Assembly (NCBI RefSeq): GCF_003063645.1
Contig: NZ_NESJ01000010.1
Span: 62,001-126,000, forward strand
Reading direction: 5' to 3'
Source: Limnohabitans sp. 2KL-51
GTDB lineage: Bacteria; Pseudomonadota; Gammaproteobacteria; Burkholderiales; Burkholderiaceae_C
DNA: 64,000 nucleotides
The notes beneath the pieces are model-generated. The model was not told the DNA's origin and ran no database searches. It worked only from the letters and a program-made list of their open reading frames with translations. Below are positions 36,454-48,350 of this stretch, one piece after another. Every line of letters begins with the position of its first letter. The stretch's first letter is position 1. Position numbers and translations under genes: made by a program.

Positions 36454-37134
36454 TCAGTCAGCTGAGCGCTGCTTCACAAGCCGGGTGAACAGCTTGTGCT
36501 CGCAAGCGGGGTCGCTGCAGTCGTTGCATTGCCAAACGCTGCGGCCCTGGTTGATCGCGAACTGGCCTTGCTCACGGATGTGTTGTGCGGATGCATCCTC
36601 GCCCTCCAAACCCAGAGCCAGCAAGGCGTTGTTCAAGCGCTGTGGCCCTTGGCCATACACTACCCGATAGGGCATGCCTGAGTGCTCCAGCGCTTGCCGA
36701 ACCAAGGTGTCGACCGAGCCGCGCACTTGGGGACCGTCACGTTGCAGGCCGTCCGCCACCCAAGGCAGGTCCAGGCCCATGACCAAGGTGATGTCGTACA
36801 GGGCCTGGTGTGCCAAAGCCATGGGGTAGAGACTCTCGTCATCAAACAGAAGATGGCTGTAGACGGCGGTCATCAGGGGTGTGGTGTCAGACAACAGCCA
36901 GGTGTCGGGCGCTGGCTGGCTCAGTGGATGCGCGGCATCGGCTTGCTGCTGCGCGATGGCCATTTGCTCGTGCCGCAGTGGGGTACGCCCAGAACGGTCG
37001 CACCAGTGACGCAGCACTTCGTCCACCGTGCGCACACCTTGGCCGCGTGTACGCAAAACCCCGGCCAATGCCTGAGTAAGCCAAGTTTTTCCGGTGCTTT
37101 CGGCACCTACCAAGGAGATGCGTAGGGGTTTCAT
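36454..37134 (-). CDS. NadR-like P-loop kinase (ribosylnicotinamide kinase-type AAA_28)
   Basis: 226 aa from ATG 37134 (MKPLRISLVGAESTGKTWLT). P-loop GAESTGKT, DEVLRHW and LLSDTTPLMTAVYSHLLF match the kinase domain of NadR; there is no adenylyltransferase or HTH domain. Nicotinamide riboside phosphorylation is the likely activity. The C-terminus carries CNDCSDPACEH, a possible small metal site of Cys/His type that NadR itself lacks. An upstream extension to 37239 is open but not family-like. Confidence 0.75.
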   Translation of the reverse strand: MKPLRISLVGAESTGKTWLTQALAGVLRTRGQGVRTVDEVLRHWCDRSGRTPLRHEQMAIAQQQADAAHPLSQPAPDTWLLSDTTPLMTAVYSHLLFDDESLYPMALAHQALYDITLVMGLDLPWVADGLQRDGPQVRGSVDTLVRQALEHSGMPYRVVYGQGPQRLNNALLALGLEGEDASAQHIREQGQFAINQGRSVWQCNDCSDPACEHKLFTRLVKQRSAD

Positions 37135-37168
37135 GGCTCTGAAGGCAACAACCCAATGGGTTGATTGC

Positions 37169-37444
37169 TCATTTTGCGATCTGCACGAAAATTTCGTTGG
37201 CCTTGACCATGCCCAGTTCCTGTCTAGCCCTTTCCTCAACCATGTTCAGACCTTCTTTGAGGTCGTTGACTTCGGCGCTCAGTTGATCCATGCGGCGACG
37301 TGCTTCTTCGTTGGCCTGTTTTTGCTGCGCCAGCTCTTGGCGCAACTCACTCACATGCGGCAGGCTGCCCGGTCCGAACCACAATTGGGCTTGCACGATC
37401 GCCAGCAAGGCGAACAGCAGGATCGGAACCAGGCGGTAGCCCAT
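37169..37444 (-). CDS. ftsB: Cell division protein FtsB
   Basis: 91 aa. A short cytoplasmic start, one membrane helix (about 4-21, RLVPILLFALLAIVQAQLW) and a periplasmic coiled coil (about 30-75), ending ERARQELGMVKANEIFVQ, are the standard FtsB/DivIC layout. It acts with FtsL and FtsQ at the septum. It lies 12 bases behind eno, the usual beta/gammaproteobacterial order. Confidence 0.93.
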   Translation of the reverse strand: MGYRLVPILLFALLAIVQAQLWFGPGSLPHVSELRQELAQQKQANEEARRRMDQLSAEVNDLKEGLNMVEERARQELGMVKANEIFVQIAK

Positions 37445-37456
37445 GGCAGCCTTGTT

Positions 37457-38752
<1,296 letters not shown>

Positions 38753-38793
38753 TCAAAAATGAAAAATAAAACGGGGATGAACCAGCTCAAAAA

Positions 38794-39081
38794 TCAAACG
38801 CCCTCAACGGCCACCATGCGCATGATGGCGGCACCTTCGCGTGCTTCGCGTGCTTTCAGGTATTCGGGCAGTTCGTAAAAATCTTTGGCGGCCTCGAACG
38901 ATGGGAACTTTAGGACGACGATGCGCTCAGGGGCCCAGTCGCCTTCTAGCACTTGCACCTGGCCGCCGCGCACGCAAACTTCGGCACCTGCGGTTTTCAT
39001 GGCGGCGGTGGACCACTTCTTGTACTCTTCGTATTGGGTGGGGTTGGTCACTTGGACGTGAGCAATGATGTAGCCGCTCAT
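38794..39081 (-). CDS. DUF1330 family protein
   Basis: 95 aa, a small dimeric alpha-beta barrel type protein ([21 protein letters not shown], then [22 protein letters not shown]). The biochemical role is unknown. Its start overlaps the kdsA stop by 4 bases, so it is co-translated with kdsA. It lies 53 bases upstream of eno. Confidence 0.88.
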   Translation of the reverse strand: MSGYIIAHVQVTNPTQYEEYKKWSTAAMKTAGAEVCVRGGQVQVLEGDWAPERIVVLKFPSFEAAKDFYELPEYLKAREAREGAAIMRMVAVEGV

Positions 39082-39932
39082 AAAAAGTCATCCTCTAAAA
39101 ATGGGTTTTTCTTGGTCACAGCATCGAGCTGAACCAAAGTTTCCAGCAGTGCTCGCATTTTGCCCAGCGGCACGGCGTTGGGGCCGTCAGACCAGGCGTC
39201 AGCGGGTTTGGGGTGGGTTTCCATGAAGAGACCTGCCACACCAGCGGCCACGCCCGCACGGGCGAGCACCGGCACCATCTCGCGCGCGCCACCGCTACTG
39301 GTGCCTTGGCCGCCAGGCTTTTGCACCGAGTGGGTCACGTCAAACACCACAGGTGCGCCGGTTTTGCGCATCTCGGCCAGGCTCGTCATGTCGGCCACCA
39401 GGTTGTTGTAGCCAAAGCTCACACCGCGCTCGCAGGCCAAAAAGTTGTCTTCGGGTAAGCCAATTTCGCGTGCCGCGCTGCGGGCCTTGTCGATGACGTT
39501 TTTCATGTCCCAAGGGGCCAAGAACTGCCCCTTTTTGATGTTCACGGGCTTACCCGACTGGGCCACGGCGCGGATGAAATCGGTCTGGCGGCACAAGAAG
39601 GCGGGTGTCTGCAGCACGTCGACCACGCTGGCCACGGTTTTGACCTGTGATTCGTCGTGCACATCGGTCAGGATAGGCACGCCGATCTGGCGACGCACCT
39701 CGTCCAAAATTTTCAGGCCCGCATCCATGCCCACGCCGCGCTGGGTATTCCCTGAGGAGCGGTTGGCCTTGTCGAACGAGCCTTTGTAGATGAGAGGAAT
39801 GCCCAGCGCTGAGCAAGCCTCTTTGAGGCGACCGGCCACCTCGATGGACATCTCCAGGCCTTCGATGGAGCAGGTGCCCGCGATCAAAAAGAAGGGCTGG
39901 TGTAGGCCAACGTCAAATCCGCAAAGTTTCAT
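39078..39932 (-). CDS. kdsA: 3-deoxy-8-phosphooctulonate synthase (KDO-8-P synthase)
   Basis: 284 aa. It condenses phosphoenolpyruvate with arabinose 5-phosphate for lipopolysaccharide core. Landmarks are [63 protein letters not shown] and [15 protein letters not shown]. The asparagine-type, metal-independent form is suggested because the first metal Cys found in metal-dependent enzymes reads differently (AGTCSIEG needs alignment). It lies 11 bases behind pyrG. Confidence 0.96.
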   Translation of the reverse strand: MKLCGFDVGLHQPFFLIAGTCSIEGLEMSIEVAGRLKEACSALGIPLIYKGSFDKANRSSGNTQRGVGMDAGLKILDEVRRQIGVPILTDVHDESQVKTVASVVDVLQTPAFLCRQTDFIRAVAQSGKPVNIKKGQFLAPWDMKNVIDKARSAAREIGLPEDNFLACERGVSFGYNNLVADMTSLAEMRKTGAPVVFDVTHSVQKPGGQGTSSGGAREMVPVLARAGVAAGVAGLFMETHPKPADAWSDGPNAVPLGKMRALLETLVQLDAVTKKNPFLEDDFL

Positions 39933-39943
39933 GGGGTGTCCTG

Positions 39944-41653
<1,710 letters not shown>

Positions 41654-41676
41654 TCACGTCTGCTACATTTCCACGC

Positions 41677-42888
41677 ATGAGCACATTGGCTGGAAAACAC
41701 ATCGTTCTGGGCTTGTCGGGCGGCATCGCGGCCTTCAAGTCAGCAGAACTCTGCCGCGCCTTGGTCAAGGCGGGCGTGACGGTGCAGGTCGTGATGACCG
41801 AGGCGGCCGAGCACTTTATGACGGCCGTGACCCTGCAAGCCCTGTCGGGCCGCCCGGTTTACACCTCGCAGTGGGACCCGCGCGAGGCCAACAACATGGC
41901 CCACATCAACCTGAGCCGTGAGGCCGATGCGATTGTGGTGGCTCCGGCCAGCGCCGATTTTCTGTCCAAGCTGCTGCACGGTGGCGCCGATGAGTTGCTG
42001 AGCCTCATGTGCCTGGCCCGTCCACTCGACAAAGTGCCCTTGATTGTGGCCCCGGCTATGAACCGCGAAATGTGGAATAACCCGGCCACGCAGCGCAATG
42101 TGGCCCAACTCAAAGCCGACGGTATTCATGTGCTGGATGTGGGGCAGGGCGACCAAGCCTGCGGCGAAACCGGCGACGGACGCATGCTCGAAGCCGATGA
42201 AATTCTGGAAGACCTGGAGGCGTTTTTCACGCCCAAGTTCATGGCAGGCAAGTCGGTGTTGGTGACTGCAGGACCCACTTACGAGGCCATCGATCCGGTG
42301 CGCGGCATCACCAATTTGTCGAGCGGCAAGATGGGCTTTGCCATTGCGCGTGCGGCCCGCATGGCTGGGGCCAATGTGACCCTGATTGCAGGCCCGGTGA
42401 GCCTGGCCACGCCCCGAGGCGTCAAACGCGTGAACGTGCGCTCCGCCCGCGACATGCTGCAAGCCGTCCAGGCCCATGTGCCAGATCAAGGGGTGTTTGT
42501 GGCTACGGCGGCGGTGGCGGACTGGCGACCGGCTAATTCGGCCGACCAGAAAATCAAAAAAGACGGCTCAGGGCAGACGCCCGAGCTGAGCTTTGTGGAG
42601 AACCCCGACATCTTGGCCACCGTGGCCCAGTCGGCAGCGGCGCAAAAGGGCGAGCTGTTTTGCGTCGGCTTTGCCGCCGAAAGCCACGACCTGTTGGCTC
42701 ACGCCACCGCCAAGCGACTGCGCAAGCAAGTGCCACTTATTGTGGGCAACATCGGTCCGGCTACTTTTGGGCAAGACGACAACGCCTTGCTGCTGGTGGA
42801 CGAGCAAGGCGCTCGGGAGCTGCCGCAGGCCAGCAAGCAGGTGCTGGCCGTTCAACTCATTGAAGACATTGCCCGGCGACTGGGCTGA
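41677..42888 (+). CDS. coaBC: Bifunctional phosphopantothenoylcysteine decarboxylase/phosphopantothenate-cysteine ligase
   Basis: 403 aa, in the coenzyme A pathway. The CoaC flavoprotein domain (about 1-185) has [16 protein letters not shown], the catalytic-His region [13 protein letters not shown] and [16 protein letters not shown]. The CoaB domain follows with [27 protein letters not shown] and [12 protein letters not shown]. It is followed 8 bases later by dut, the common coaBC-dut pairing. Confidence 0.96.
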   Translation: MSTLAGKHIVLGLSGGIAAFKSAELCRALVKAGVTVQVVMTEAAEHFMTAVTLQALSGRPVYTSQWDPREANNMAHINLSREADAIVVAPASADFLSKLLHGGADELLSLMCLARPLDKVPLIVAPAMNREMWNNPATQRNVAQLKADGIHVLDVGQGDQACGETGDGRMLEADEILEDLEAFFTPKFMAGKSVLVTAGPTYEAIDPVRGITNLSSGKMGFAIARAARMAGANVTLIAGPVSLATPRGVKRVNVRSARDMLQAVQAHVPDQGVFVATAAVADWRPANSADQKIKKDGSGQTPELSFVENPDILATVAQSAAAQKGELFCVGFAAESHDLLAHATAKRLRKQVPLIVGNIGPATFGQDDNALLLVDEQGARELPQASKQVLAVQLIEDIARRLG

Positions 42889-42896
42889 GAACAAGA

Positions 42897-43364
42897 ATGA
42901 CCATGACCATGACCATGAACCTCGACGTCAAAATTCTCGATGCGCGCATCGCCGCACAAATGCCCCATTACGCGACCCCTGGCAGCGCAGGTTTGGATCT
43001 GCGCGCGTGCCTGGATGCGCCGCTCACCTTGGCACCCAATGCTTGGCAGCTGGTGCCCACGGGCCTGGCGATCCACCTCAAGGACCCTGGTTACGCGGCC
43101 ATGTTGCTGCCGCGTTCTGGCTTGGGCCACAAGCACGGCATCGTGCTGGGCAATCTGGTGGGTTTAATTGACAGCGATTACCAAGGGCAGTTGATGATCA
43201 GCGCCTGGAACCGCAGTGACGTGGCGTTCACCATTGAACCCATGGAGCGCATCGCTCAGATGGTGATCGTGCCCGTGGTGCAAGCCACGTTCAACGTGGT
43301 CAATGAATTTGCTGCACCCAGCGAACGTGGCGAAGGCGGTTACGGCTCGACCGGCAAAAAATAA
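42897..43364 (+). CDS. dut: dUTP diphosphatase
   Basis: 155 aa. It cleaves dUTP to dUMP and pyrophosphate. The trimeric dUTPase motifs are in order: [49 protein letters not shown] and [10 protein letters not shown]. The start region is (ATGACC)x3 followed by ATGAAC, so four in-frame ATG codons exist (42897, 42903, 42909, 42915). The ribosome site is weak and the true start within this run is uncertain. Confidence 0.95.
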   Translation: MTMTMTMNLDVKILDARIAAQMPHYATPGSAGLDLRACLDAPLTLAPNAWQLVPTGLAIHLKDPGYAAMLLPRSGLGHKHGIVLGNLVGLIDSDYQGQLMISAWNRSDVAFTIEPMERIAQMVIVPVVQATFNVVNEFAAPSERGEGGYGSTGKK

Positions 43365-43380
43365 GCGCCTTGATGGCGCT
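43355..43380 (-). terminator. Terminator of the SlyD-type gene, overlapping the dut stop
   Basis: On the minus strand AGCGCC-loop-GGCGCT (43380-43364, 5-base loop) is followed by TTATTTTTTG. The T-run is the complement of the last dut codons, so the convergent genes share this DNA. Confidence 0.65.
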
Positions 43381-43392
43381 GTTAAAGAGGGG

Positions 43393-43926
43393 TCAGTGCA
43401 GCGTGGGCGGCGTCAGTTTGCCCTCATCGCCGACTTCAATCTTGAAAAATCCCGTGCCGCAGCTGCCACTGCCCACTTCTTCCTCAGTAGGCTCGCGCAC
43501 CCATTCCACTTTCAAGCTCAAGCGCAGCGCGATGCCCGACAGCGGGTGGTTGGCGTCCAGCACCACATGCTCGGGGTAGATTTCGGTCACGGTGTAAAGC
43601 GCGTTGCGTGGTGCGTCGGGGTTACAGCCTTCGGGCAGAGCGGTGCCTTCGATGGTGAGGCCGGGCTCTAGCCCTTCGGGAAAGAGGGCCAGCGGCTCCA
43701 GAAACAGCAGCGCTTCGTTGAAGTCGCCAAAAGCGTCTTCAGGCTCAAGGTGCAGGTCGACCTTGGCGCCTTTTTCGTGGCCTTGCAGGGCCTCTTCGAT
43801 TTTTGGCAACAGGTCTTGGCCGCCAATGAAAAATTCCACGGGCTCATTCAGGGTGTCCAGAACTTCGCCCAGCGTGTCTTTGAGTGTCCAGGTCAGTGCG
43901 ACCACAGAAGGTGTCTTGATTTCCAT
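43393..43926 (-). CDS. FKBP-type peptidyl-prolyl isomerase, SlyD-like
   Basis: 177 aa from ATG 43926 (MEIKTPSVVALTWTLKDTLG). The FKBP half-site PVEFFIGGQDLLPKIEEALQGHEKG is followed by an inserted-flap-type segment (LEPEDAFGDFNEALLFLE) as in SlyD/FkpB chaperones, and later VVLDANHPLSG(I)ALRLSLKVE. The C-terminus is short, with GSCGTGFF instead of the His-rich tail of E. coli SlyD. An upstream extension to 44523 would run through the opposite gene and is rejected. Confidence 0.9.
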   Translation of the reverse strand: MEIKTPSVVALTWTLKDTLGEVLDTLNEPVEFFIGGQDLLPKIEEALQGHEKGAKVDLHLEPEDAFGDFNEALLFLEPLALFPEGLEPGLTIEGTALPEGCNPDAPRNALYTVTEIYPEHVVLDANHPLSGIALRLSLKVEWVREPTEEEVGSGSCGTGFFKIEVGDEGKLTPPTLH

Positions 43927-44013
43927 ACGACAATTGTCGCAGTTTGGCGGCCACTTTTTGGCCGCATTGTCTTTGAGTGCAGGTCTTTCGGCCTGAGCAA
44001 CTGGATGACCCAT

Positions 44014-45135
44014 ATGAACACAGAACAAGCCTTGGCACTGCTCGGGGGCCTGAGCCCCAGCCAATTCATGAAGCGCCATTGGCAAAAAAAGCCTTTGCTG
44101 GTGCGCAATGCCATCCCGGGCTTTGTGCCCTGCGTGGGCCGCGCTGACTTGGTGGCACTGGCGGGCGACGAGGGCGTAGAGTCGCGTTTGATCGTGGATT
44201 CGCCCAAGGGCTGGAAGATGAAGCACGGCCCATTTCCGAAGCGAAGTCTGCCGCCGTTTAGCCAGAATAAGTGGACTTTTTTGGTGCAAGGCGTCGACTT
44301 GCACCACGACGGTGTGCACGCGCTGATGCAGCAGTTCCGCTTTGTTCCGGATGCACGGCTGGACGATGTGATGATCAGCTACGCCACCGATGGGGGTGGT
44401 GTGGGGCCGCACTTTGACAGCTATGACGTATTTTTGTTGCAGGCGCATGGCCAGCGCCGCTGGCGCATAGGCCGCAACAAAGACTTGACTCTGCAATCGG
44501 GCGTGCCGCTCAAGATTTTGCAAAACTTTGAAGCCGAAGAAGAATTTTTACTCAACCCCGGCGACATGCTTTATCTGCCCCCCAAATACGCCCACGACGG
44601 TGTGGCCAAGGGGGAGTGCATGACCTGGTCGATGGGATTTCGGGCGCCGCAAGAGGGCGAGTTGGCGCGTGAGTTGTTGCTGGGCTTGGCCGATGAGGCT
44701 TTCGACGGTGTGGGTGACGCGCTTTACCGCGATCCGAAACAAGCGGCTGTGTCGTCTTCTGCCGCTATTCCACAGGCTTTGGCTGGCTTTGCACGGCAAG
44801 TCGTTAACAAAGCACTGCAAAACCCTCAGCTCCTCGACAGCTTGCTCGGGGAGTACCTGACCGAGCCGAAAGCGCATGTTTGGTTCGATGGCACACAAGG
44901 CGAGCTTGATGTTTCGGCGGGCGTTCAGCTCAACCGGCGCACCAAAATGATGTACGACAGGCAGCACATTTTCATCAACGGTGAGAGCTTCAAGGTGGGA
45001 GGGCGTGATGCGATCGCTTTGCGTCAATTGGCTGATGATCGCGTCATTAACGGGAGAAAAGTGAAGACTTTAAGTGCAGATGCGAAGTATGCGTTGCTGG
45101 ATTGGGCCAGCGCGGGTTGGCTGCAAGCTTTGTGA
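44014..45135 (+). CDS. roxA: JmjC/cupin ribosomal oxygenase-like protein (RoxA/YcfD family)
   Basis: 373 aa (an ATG at 44005 adds three residues). 2-Oxoglutarate/Fe(II) oxygenases of this family hydroxylate an arginine of ribosomal protein L16. Landmarks are the N-terminal FMKRHWQKKPLLVRNAIPG, ISYATDGGGVGPHFDSYDVFLLQ with the HxD iron motif, GQRRWRIG, and LNPGDMLYLPPKYAHDGV with the distal His. A C-terminal winged-helix-like region follows. Length and order fit RoxA. It is divergent from the SlyD-type gene. Confidence 0.88.
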   Translation: MNTEQALALLGGLSPSQFMKRHWQKKPLLVRNAIPGFVPCVGRADLVALAGDEGVESRLIVDSPKGWKMKHGPFPKRSLPPFSQNKWTFLVQGVDLHHDGVHALMQQFRFVPDARLDDVMISYATDGGGVGPHFDSYDVFLLQAHGQRRWRIGRNKDLTLQSGVPLKILQNFEAEEEFLLNPGDMLYLPPKYAHDGVAKGECMTWSMGFRAPQEGELARELLLGLADEAFDGVGDALYRDPKQAAVSSSAAIPQALAGFARQVVNKALQNPQLLDSLLGEYLTEPKAHVWFDGTQGELDVSAGVQLNRRTKMMYDRQHIFINGESFKVGGRDAIALRQLADDRVINGRKVKTLSADAKYALLDWASAGWLQAL

Positions 45136-45217
45136 GTTTGATTTCTAAGTGTTATTTACTGCACCAAATAAATGCAAGACAAGAGCAAGCTTTCTTTCGT
45201 ATGACTAGGGAAAACGC

Positions 45218-45310
45218 TATAATCCGAGGCTGAGTACAAAAGAGCTCGAGTGCTTTTGGCTCAGTCTCAACGGATTTAACACCCGTTGAAACAATTTCCG
45301 GAAATTGTTT
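45218..45310 (+). promoter_or_regulatory. Promoter -10 and structured leader of the small lipoprotein gene
   Basis: TATAAT (45218-45223) is a perfect -10; the -35 region is poor. Downstream three hairpins follow in series: CTGAG..CAAAAG with CTTTTG.CTCAG (about 45230-45264), TCAACGG/CCGTTGA (45267-45289) and a perfect 22-bp palindrome AAACAATTTCC/GGAAATTGTTT (45289-45310). The ATG follows 27 bases later. The transcript leader would be about 108 bases. Confidence 0.55.
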
Positions 45311-45337
45311 TCAAATTCACACCTTAGGAACATCAAA

Positions 45338-45535
45338 ATGAACAAGTCCCTCGTTCTGGCCGTTTTCATCGCTGCTGCTGCTTTGTCCGCTTGCGGCAAA
45401 AAAGAAGCCCCAGCACCAGCGCCAGCACCTGCAGCAGCGCCTGCCGCTGCCCCAGCAGCTGACGCATCGGCTCCTGCCGCTGCCCCAGCAGCTGACGCAT
45501 CGGCTCCTGCCGCTGGCGCTTCTGCTCCCAAGTGA
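45338..45535 (+). CDS. Small Ala/Pro-rich lipoprotein
   Basis: 65 aa. AGGAA lies 7 bases before the ATG. The signal peptide ends in the lipobox LSAC (Cys19). The mature protein is only about 46 residues, nearly all Ala and Pro with a few Ser and Asp (APAPAPAAAPAAAPAADASA). A 33-bp unit is tandemly repeated (45440-45505). Such short proteins are often abundant and poorly understood; no function is assigned. It has its own promoter and a strong terminator. Confidence 0.75.
   Translation: MNKSLVLAVFIAAAALSACGKKEAPAPAPAPAAAPAAAPAADASAPAAAPAADASAPAAGASAPK
45440..45505 (+). repeat. Two perfect 33-bp tandem units in the lipoprotein gene
   Basis: The unit begins CCTGCCGCTGCCCCAGC and ends ACGCATCGGCT. 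It is repeated without change and followed by a partial third copy (CCTGCCGCTG). It encodes the 11-residue repeat PAAAPAADASA, so copy-number changes keep the frame. Confidence 0.9.
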
Positions 45536-45566
45536 TCAATTTCATCCGGTACAAACCGGATGGGTC

Positions 45567-45597
45567 ACAAAAAAACCCCGCTTTGCGGGGTTTTTTT
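45567..45597 (+). terminator. Rho-independent terminator after the small lipoprotein gene
   Basis: ACCCCGC-TTT-GCGGGGT forms a strong stem flanked by A-run and T-run (AAAAAA..TTTTTTT), so it may also serve the convergent bamC gene. A second small inverted repeat ATCCGGT-acaa-ACCGGAT lies just before it. Confidence 0.9.
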
Positions 45598-45615
45598 CGT
45601 CTTGAAATCACGCGT

Positions 45616-46722
45616 TCAGCGCAACTCGGCCGCAATCAACTTTAAGATGCGCTCGGAATCCTGGGCCGATGCTTCGGGTTGACCTCTGGCGGTCAGAACG
45701 CGCAGCGTGCTTTGGTTGTCGCCAGAAGACGTGACGCTGATCTGATATTTGGTCAGCGTCGAAGGCACATCTTTTTTGCTGGAAAACAGTCGTCCGAGGA
45801 ATCCCTTCGGTTCGTTGGTGGTGCCAGCGGCCACATAACGCACAAAGTACACACCTGCCGAGCGGTCACGGTCTTCCACGGTGAACCCGCTGCGGTCCAA
45901 TGCAACGCCTGTGCGGCGCCACGCGCGGTCCAGGTTGTCCCGAAGCACGATAGCCGGCTGGCCATTAAGGCTACTGACCTGGCTGATGTTGTCTGGTGTG
46001 TTGCTGGCTGCTGCAGCGGTTGTTTTGGCGACTTCTGGCGAGGTGCCCAGTTTGACCATCAGGCGGCGCAGGAATTCGATTTCCAGCTCAGGGTCGCTGG
46101 GACGGGGTTGCCATATGGTGGAGCCTTTTTGATTGTCAGCGTAGTTTTCAACCATGCCCCGGTGGGTGATGTAGATTTCAACGCCACCCTGTGCCTGACG
46201 TTCTACGCGGGTTCTGAATTTGTCGCGCTCACCTGTTGAATACAACGTGTCCAGCACTTTGCCCAAAGTCCTGCGAATGAAATCTTGGGGCAGCTTGGCC
46301 CTGTTTTCGGCCCAATCGGTTTCCATGACGCCGATGTCGGGTGCATCCGTGGTCAGCACAAAGCCATTGCTGGTCCAGAATTCCCGCAGGGGCTCCCAGA
46401 TTTTGTCGGCTGGCAAGCTGGCCACCAGCCAGCGCTGATTGCCTTGACGTTCGATCCTGACGGCCCCCAGGGCGTTCGCTGCCGTGCCCGCATCGACCAC
46501 GCGAATGCCCGCATTTTGAAAACCCGAAGCTGTAGTCGACGTGCTCTCAAGGGCGTAACGCGATTCCTTGCGCAATTGCGTCAGGTCCGGAGGCACTTCG
46601 AGTGTGGGCGCTTTGGCTGCGCTTTTGTAGTCAATCTTGTCTTCCTGCAGCATCGAGCAGCCGCTGAGCAAACTGGCCAAGGCCAGCACTGTGGCGGAGC
46701 GTTTGAAATGTAAAGAGGGCAT
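45616..46722 (-). CDS. bamC: Outer membrane assembly lipoprotein BamC
   Basis: 368 aa from ATG 46722, which places the lipobox LLSGC after a normal signal peptide. An ATG at 46767 overlapping the dapA stop (TGATG) would add 15 residues and is possible by coupling. The N-terminal unstructured segment (KIDYKSAAKAPTLEVPPDLTQL) is the BamC part that binds BamD, and two helix-grip domains follow. It is part of the BAM complex. The dapA-bamC order is conserved in proteobacteria. Confidence 0.92.
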   Translation of the reverse strand: MPSLHFKRSATVLALASLLSGCSMLQEDKIDYKSAAKAPTLEVPPDLTQLRKESRYALESTSTTASGFQNAGIRVVDAGTAANALGAVRIERQGNQRWLVASLPADKIWEPLREFWTSNGFVLTTDAPDIGVMETDWAENRAKLPQDFIRRTLGKVLDTLYSTGERDKFRTRVERQAQGGVEIYITHRGMVENYADNQKGSTIWQPRPSDPELEIEFLRRLMVKLGTSPEVAKTTAAAASNTPDNISQVSSLNGQPAIVLRDNLDRAWRRTGVALDRSGFTVEDRDRSAGVYFVRYVAAGTTNEPKGFLGRLFSSKKDVPSTLTKYQISVTSSGDNQSTLRVLTARGQPEASAQDSERILKLIAAELR

Positions 46723-46766
46723 GGCGTTGAAAAACAGAGGGTTCACAAATATCCTTGGGGTGTCCA

Positions 46767-47663
46767 TCAAATCAGGCCGCTGGCCTTCAGGGCCGCTTCG
46801 ACCACGGGCTGTTGTGACGCAGAGAGCTCGGTCATGGGCAAGCGCAAAGTGGGGCCGCACAGGCCCATGCGCTGCATGGCCCATTTCACGGGGATGGGGT
46901 TGGCTTCGACAAACAGGTTTTTGTGCACAGGCAGCAGTTTGAACTGAATGCGCATGGCTTCTTTGACGTCGCCACGGGTCGCTGCCAAGCACAGTTCATG
47001 CATCAGGCGCGGGGCCACGTTCGCGGTCACGCTGATGTTGCCAGCTCCGCCACACAGCATCAGGGCCACTGCGGTGGCGTCGTCGCCCGAAAACACCGCA
47101 AATTCTCTGGGGACATCGCGGATGAGCCACTGGGCACGCTCGATGTTGCTGGTGGCTTCCTTGATGCCGATGATGCCGTGCACCTGGGCCAGACGCAGCA
47201 CCGTGTCGTGCTGCAAATCGGCCACGGTTCGGCCTGGGACGTTGTAGAGAATCACGGGCAGGGTCGGCACGGCCTCGGCAATGGCTTTGAAGTGCTGGTA
47301 CAGGCCTTCTTGGGTGGGCTTGTTGTAGTAAGGCACCACTTGCAACTGAGCGTCAGCGCCAACTTTTTGTGCAAATTTGGCCAGATTGACCGCTTCGGCG
47401 GTGGAGTTCGCGCCACAACCGGCAATGATGGGAATGCGTTTGGCGGCTTGTTCAACCGAGACACGGATGATTTCACAGTGCTCTTCTACCGTCACAGTGG
47501 GCGATTCGCCTGATGTGCCCACCACAACGATGGCATCGGTGCCTTCGGCCACATGCCAGTCGATCAGTTTTCGCAAAGTCGGGTAATCCACTTTGCCATC
47601 AGCGAGCATGGGGGTGATCAGCGCAGGGATGCTGCCACGGATGGGGCGAAATTCGGTGGTCAT
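46767..47663 (-). CDS. dapA: 4-hydroxy-tetrahydrodipicolinate synthase
   Basis: 298 aa from ATG 47663 ([19 protein letters not shown]). It condenses pyruvate with aspartate semialdehyde, the first committed lysine step. Landmarks are [41 protein letters not shown] and the Schiff-base lysine in [10 protein letters not shown]. The lysine pathway thus appears twice in the window (dapA here, dapC/dapE at 7.5-10 kb). bamC follows. Confidence 0.97.
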   Translation of the reverse strand: MTTEFRPIRGSIPALITPMLADGKVDYPTLRKLIDWHVAEGTDAIVVVGTSGESPTVTVEEHCEIIRVSVEQAAKRIPIIAGCGANSTAEAVNLAKFAQKVGADAQLQVVPYYNKPTQEGLYQHFKAIAEAVPTLPVILYNVPGRTVADLQHDTVLRLAQVHGIIGIKEATSNIERAQWLIRDVPREFAVFSGDDATAVALMLCGGAGNISVTANVAPRLMHELCLAATRGDVKEAMRIQFKLLPVHKNLFVEANPIPVKWAMQRMGLCGPTLRLPMTELSASQQPVVEAALKASGLI

Positions 47664-47774
47664 GTCAGTGTTTCTGAGCAAGAAAAAGGACTATTTTAAC
47701 GAGTGCAAGTCACCGGGCGATTGGCACACCTTGCAAGGGGGCAAAGCCATGAAAAGCTAGAGGCTGGCGCAGTT

Positions 47775-48320
47775 TCAGGCAGGGTGCAACGGTCTGCGTT
47801 CAAAGGCCTCGGTTGGCCCGGACCTCACAGCCACAATACGCTGCACAAAGCGGTCCGGCGAGGTCTCAAAGCCGTCTTCGTAAGACACCGTGCGCAAGCC
47901 TTCGGTGACCCTGAGCAGCTCACCGGGCTGCAGCAAAAAGTCAGGCCGAGAGGGTTTGCCCACGCTTTCGTTGCCTACTGCAAAGGTTTCGTAGATCAGC
48001 ACGCCACCCGGAGCCACGCTGCCCACGAGGGTGGGCAGCAGCGGGCGCCAGAGGTAATGGGTCACCACCACGCAGCCGAATGTTTGTCCAGCAAAGGGCC
48101 ATGGGCCGTTTTCAATGTCGGCGCAAATGACCGAACCGCTGCCTTGGGCCAGCGCCACGGCTTCAGGGTTGCGGTCCACGCCCGTGACACGGTGTCCCAA
48201 AGTGGCCAAATAACGCATGTGACGGCCTGCGCCGCAGGCCACATCAAGCACGGTGCTGCCCGGGGCAATCAGGTGGGCCCAGCGTTGCAGCCAAGCGGAG
48301 GGGTTTTCGGTGCCATGCAT
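47775..48320 (-). CDS. SAM-dependent methyltransferase (TehB/UbiE-like class I)
   Basis: 181 aa. The glycine-rich SAM motif VLDVACGAGRHMRYLA is followed by the acidic GVDRNPEAVA, ICADIENGPWPF and post-motif regions (GGVLIYETFAVGNE, then LLQPGELLRV). The substrate is not known; related proteins are often labelled TehB-like. It is the third gene of MFS-39 aa protein-methyltransferase, 30 bases behind the small gene. Confidence 0.85.
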   Translation of the reverse strand: MHGTENPSAWLQRWAHLIAPGSTVLDVACGAGRHMRYLATLGHRVTGVDRNPEAVALAQGSGSVICADIENGPWPFAGQTFGCVVVTHYLWRPLLPTLVGSVAPGGVLIYETFAVGNESVGKPSRPDFLLQPGELLRVTEGLRTVSYEDGFETSPDRFVQRIVAVRSGPTEAFERRPLHPA

Positions 48321-48350
48321 GTCGTCGGCGCTTTCAAGGCAGTGGAGGGG

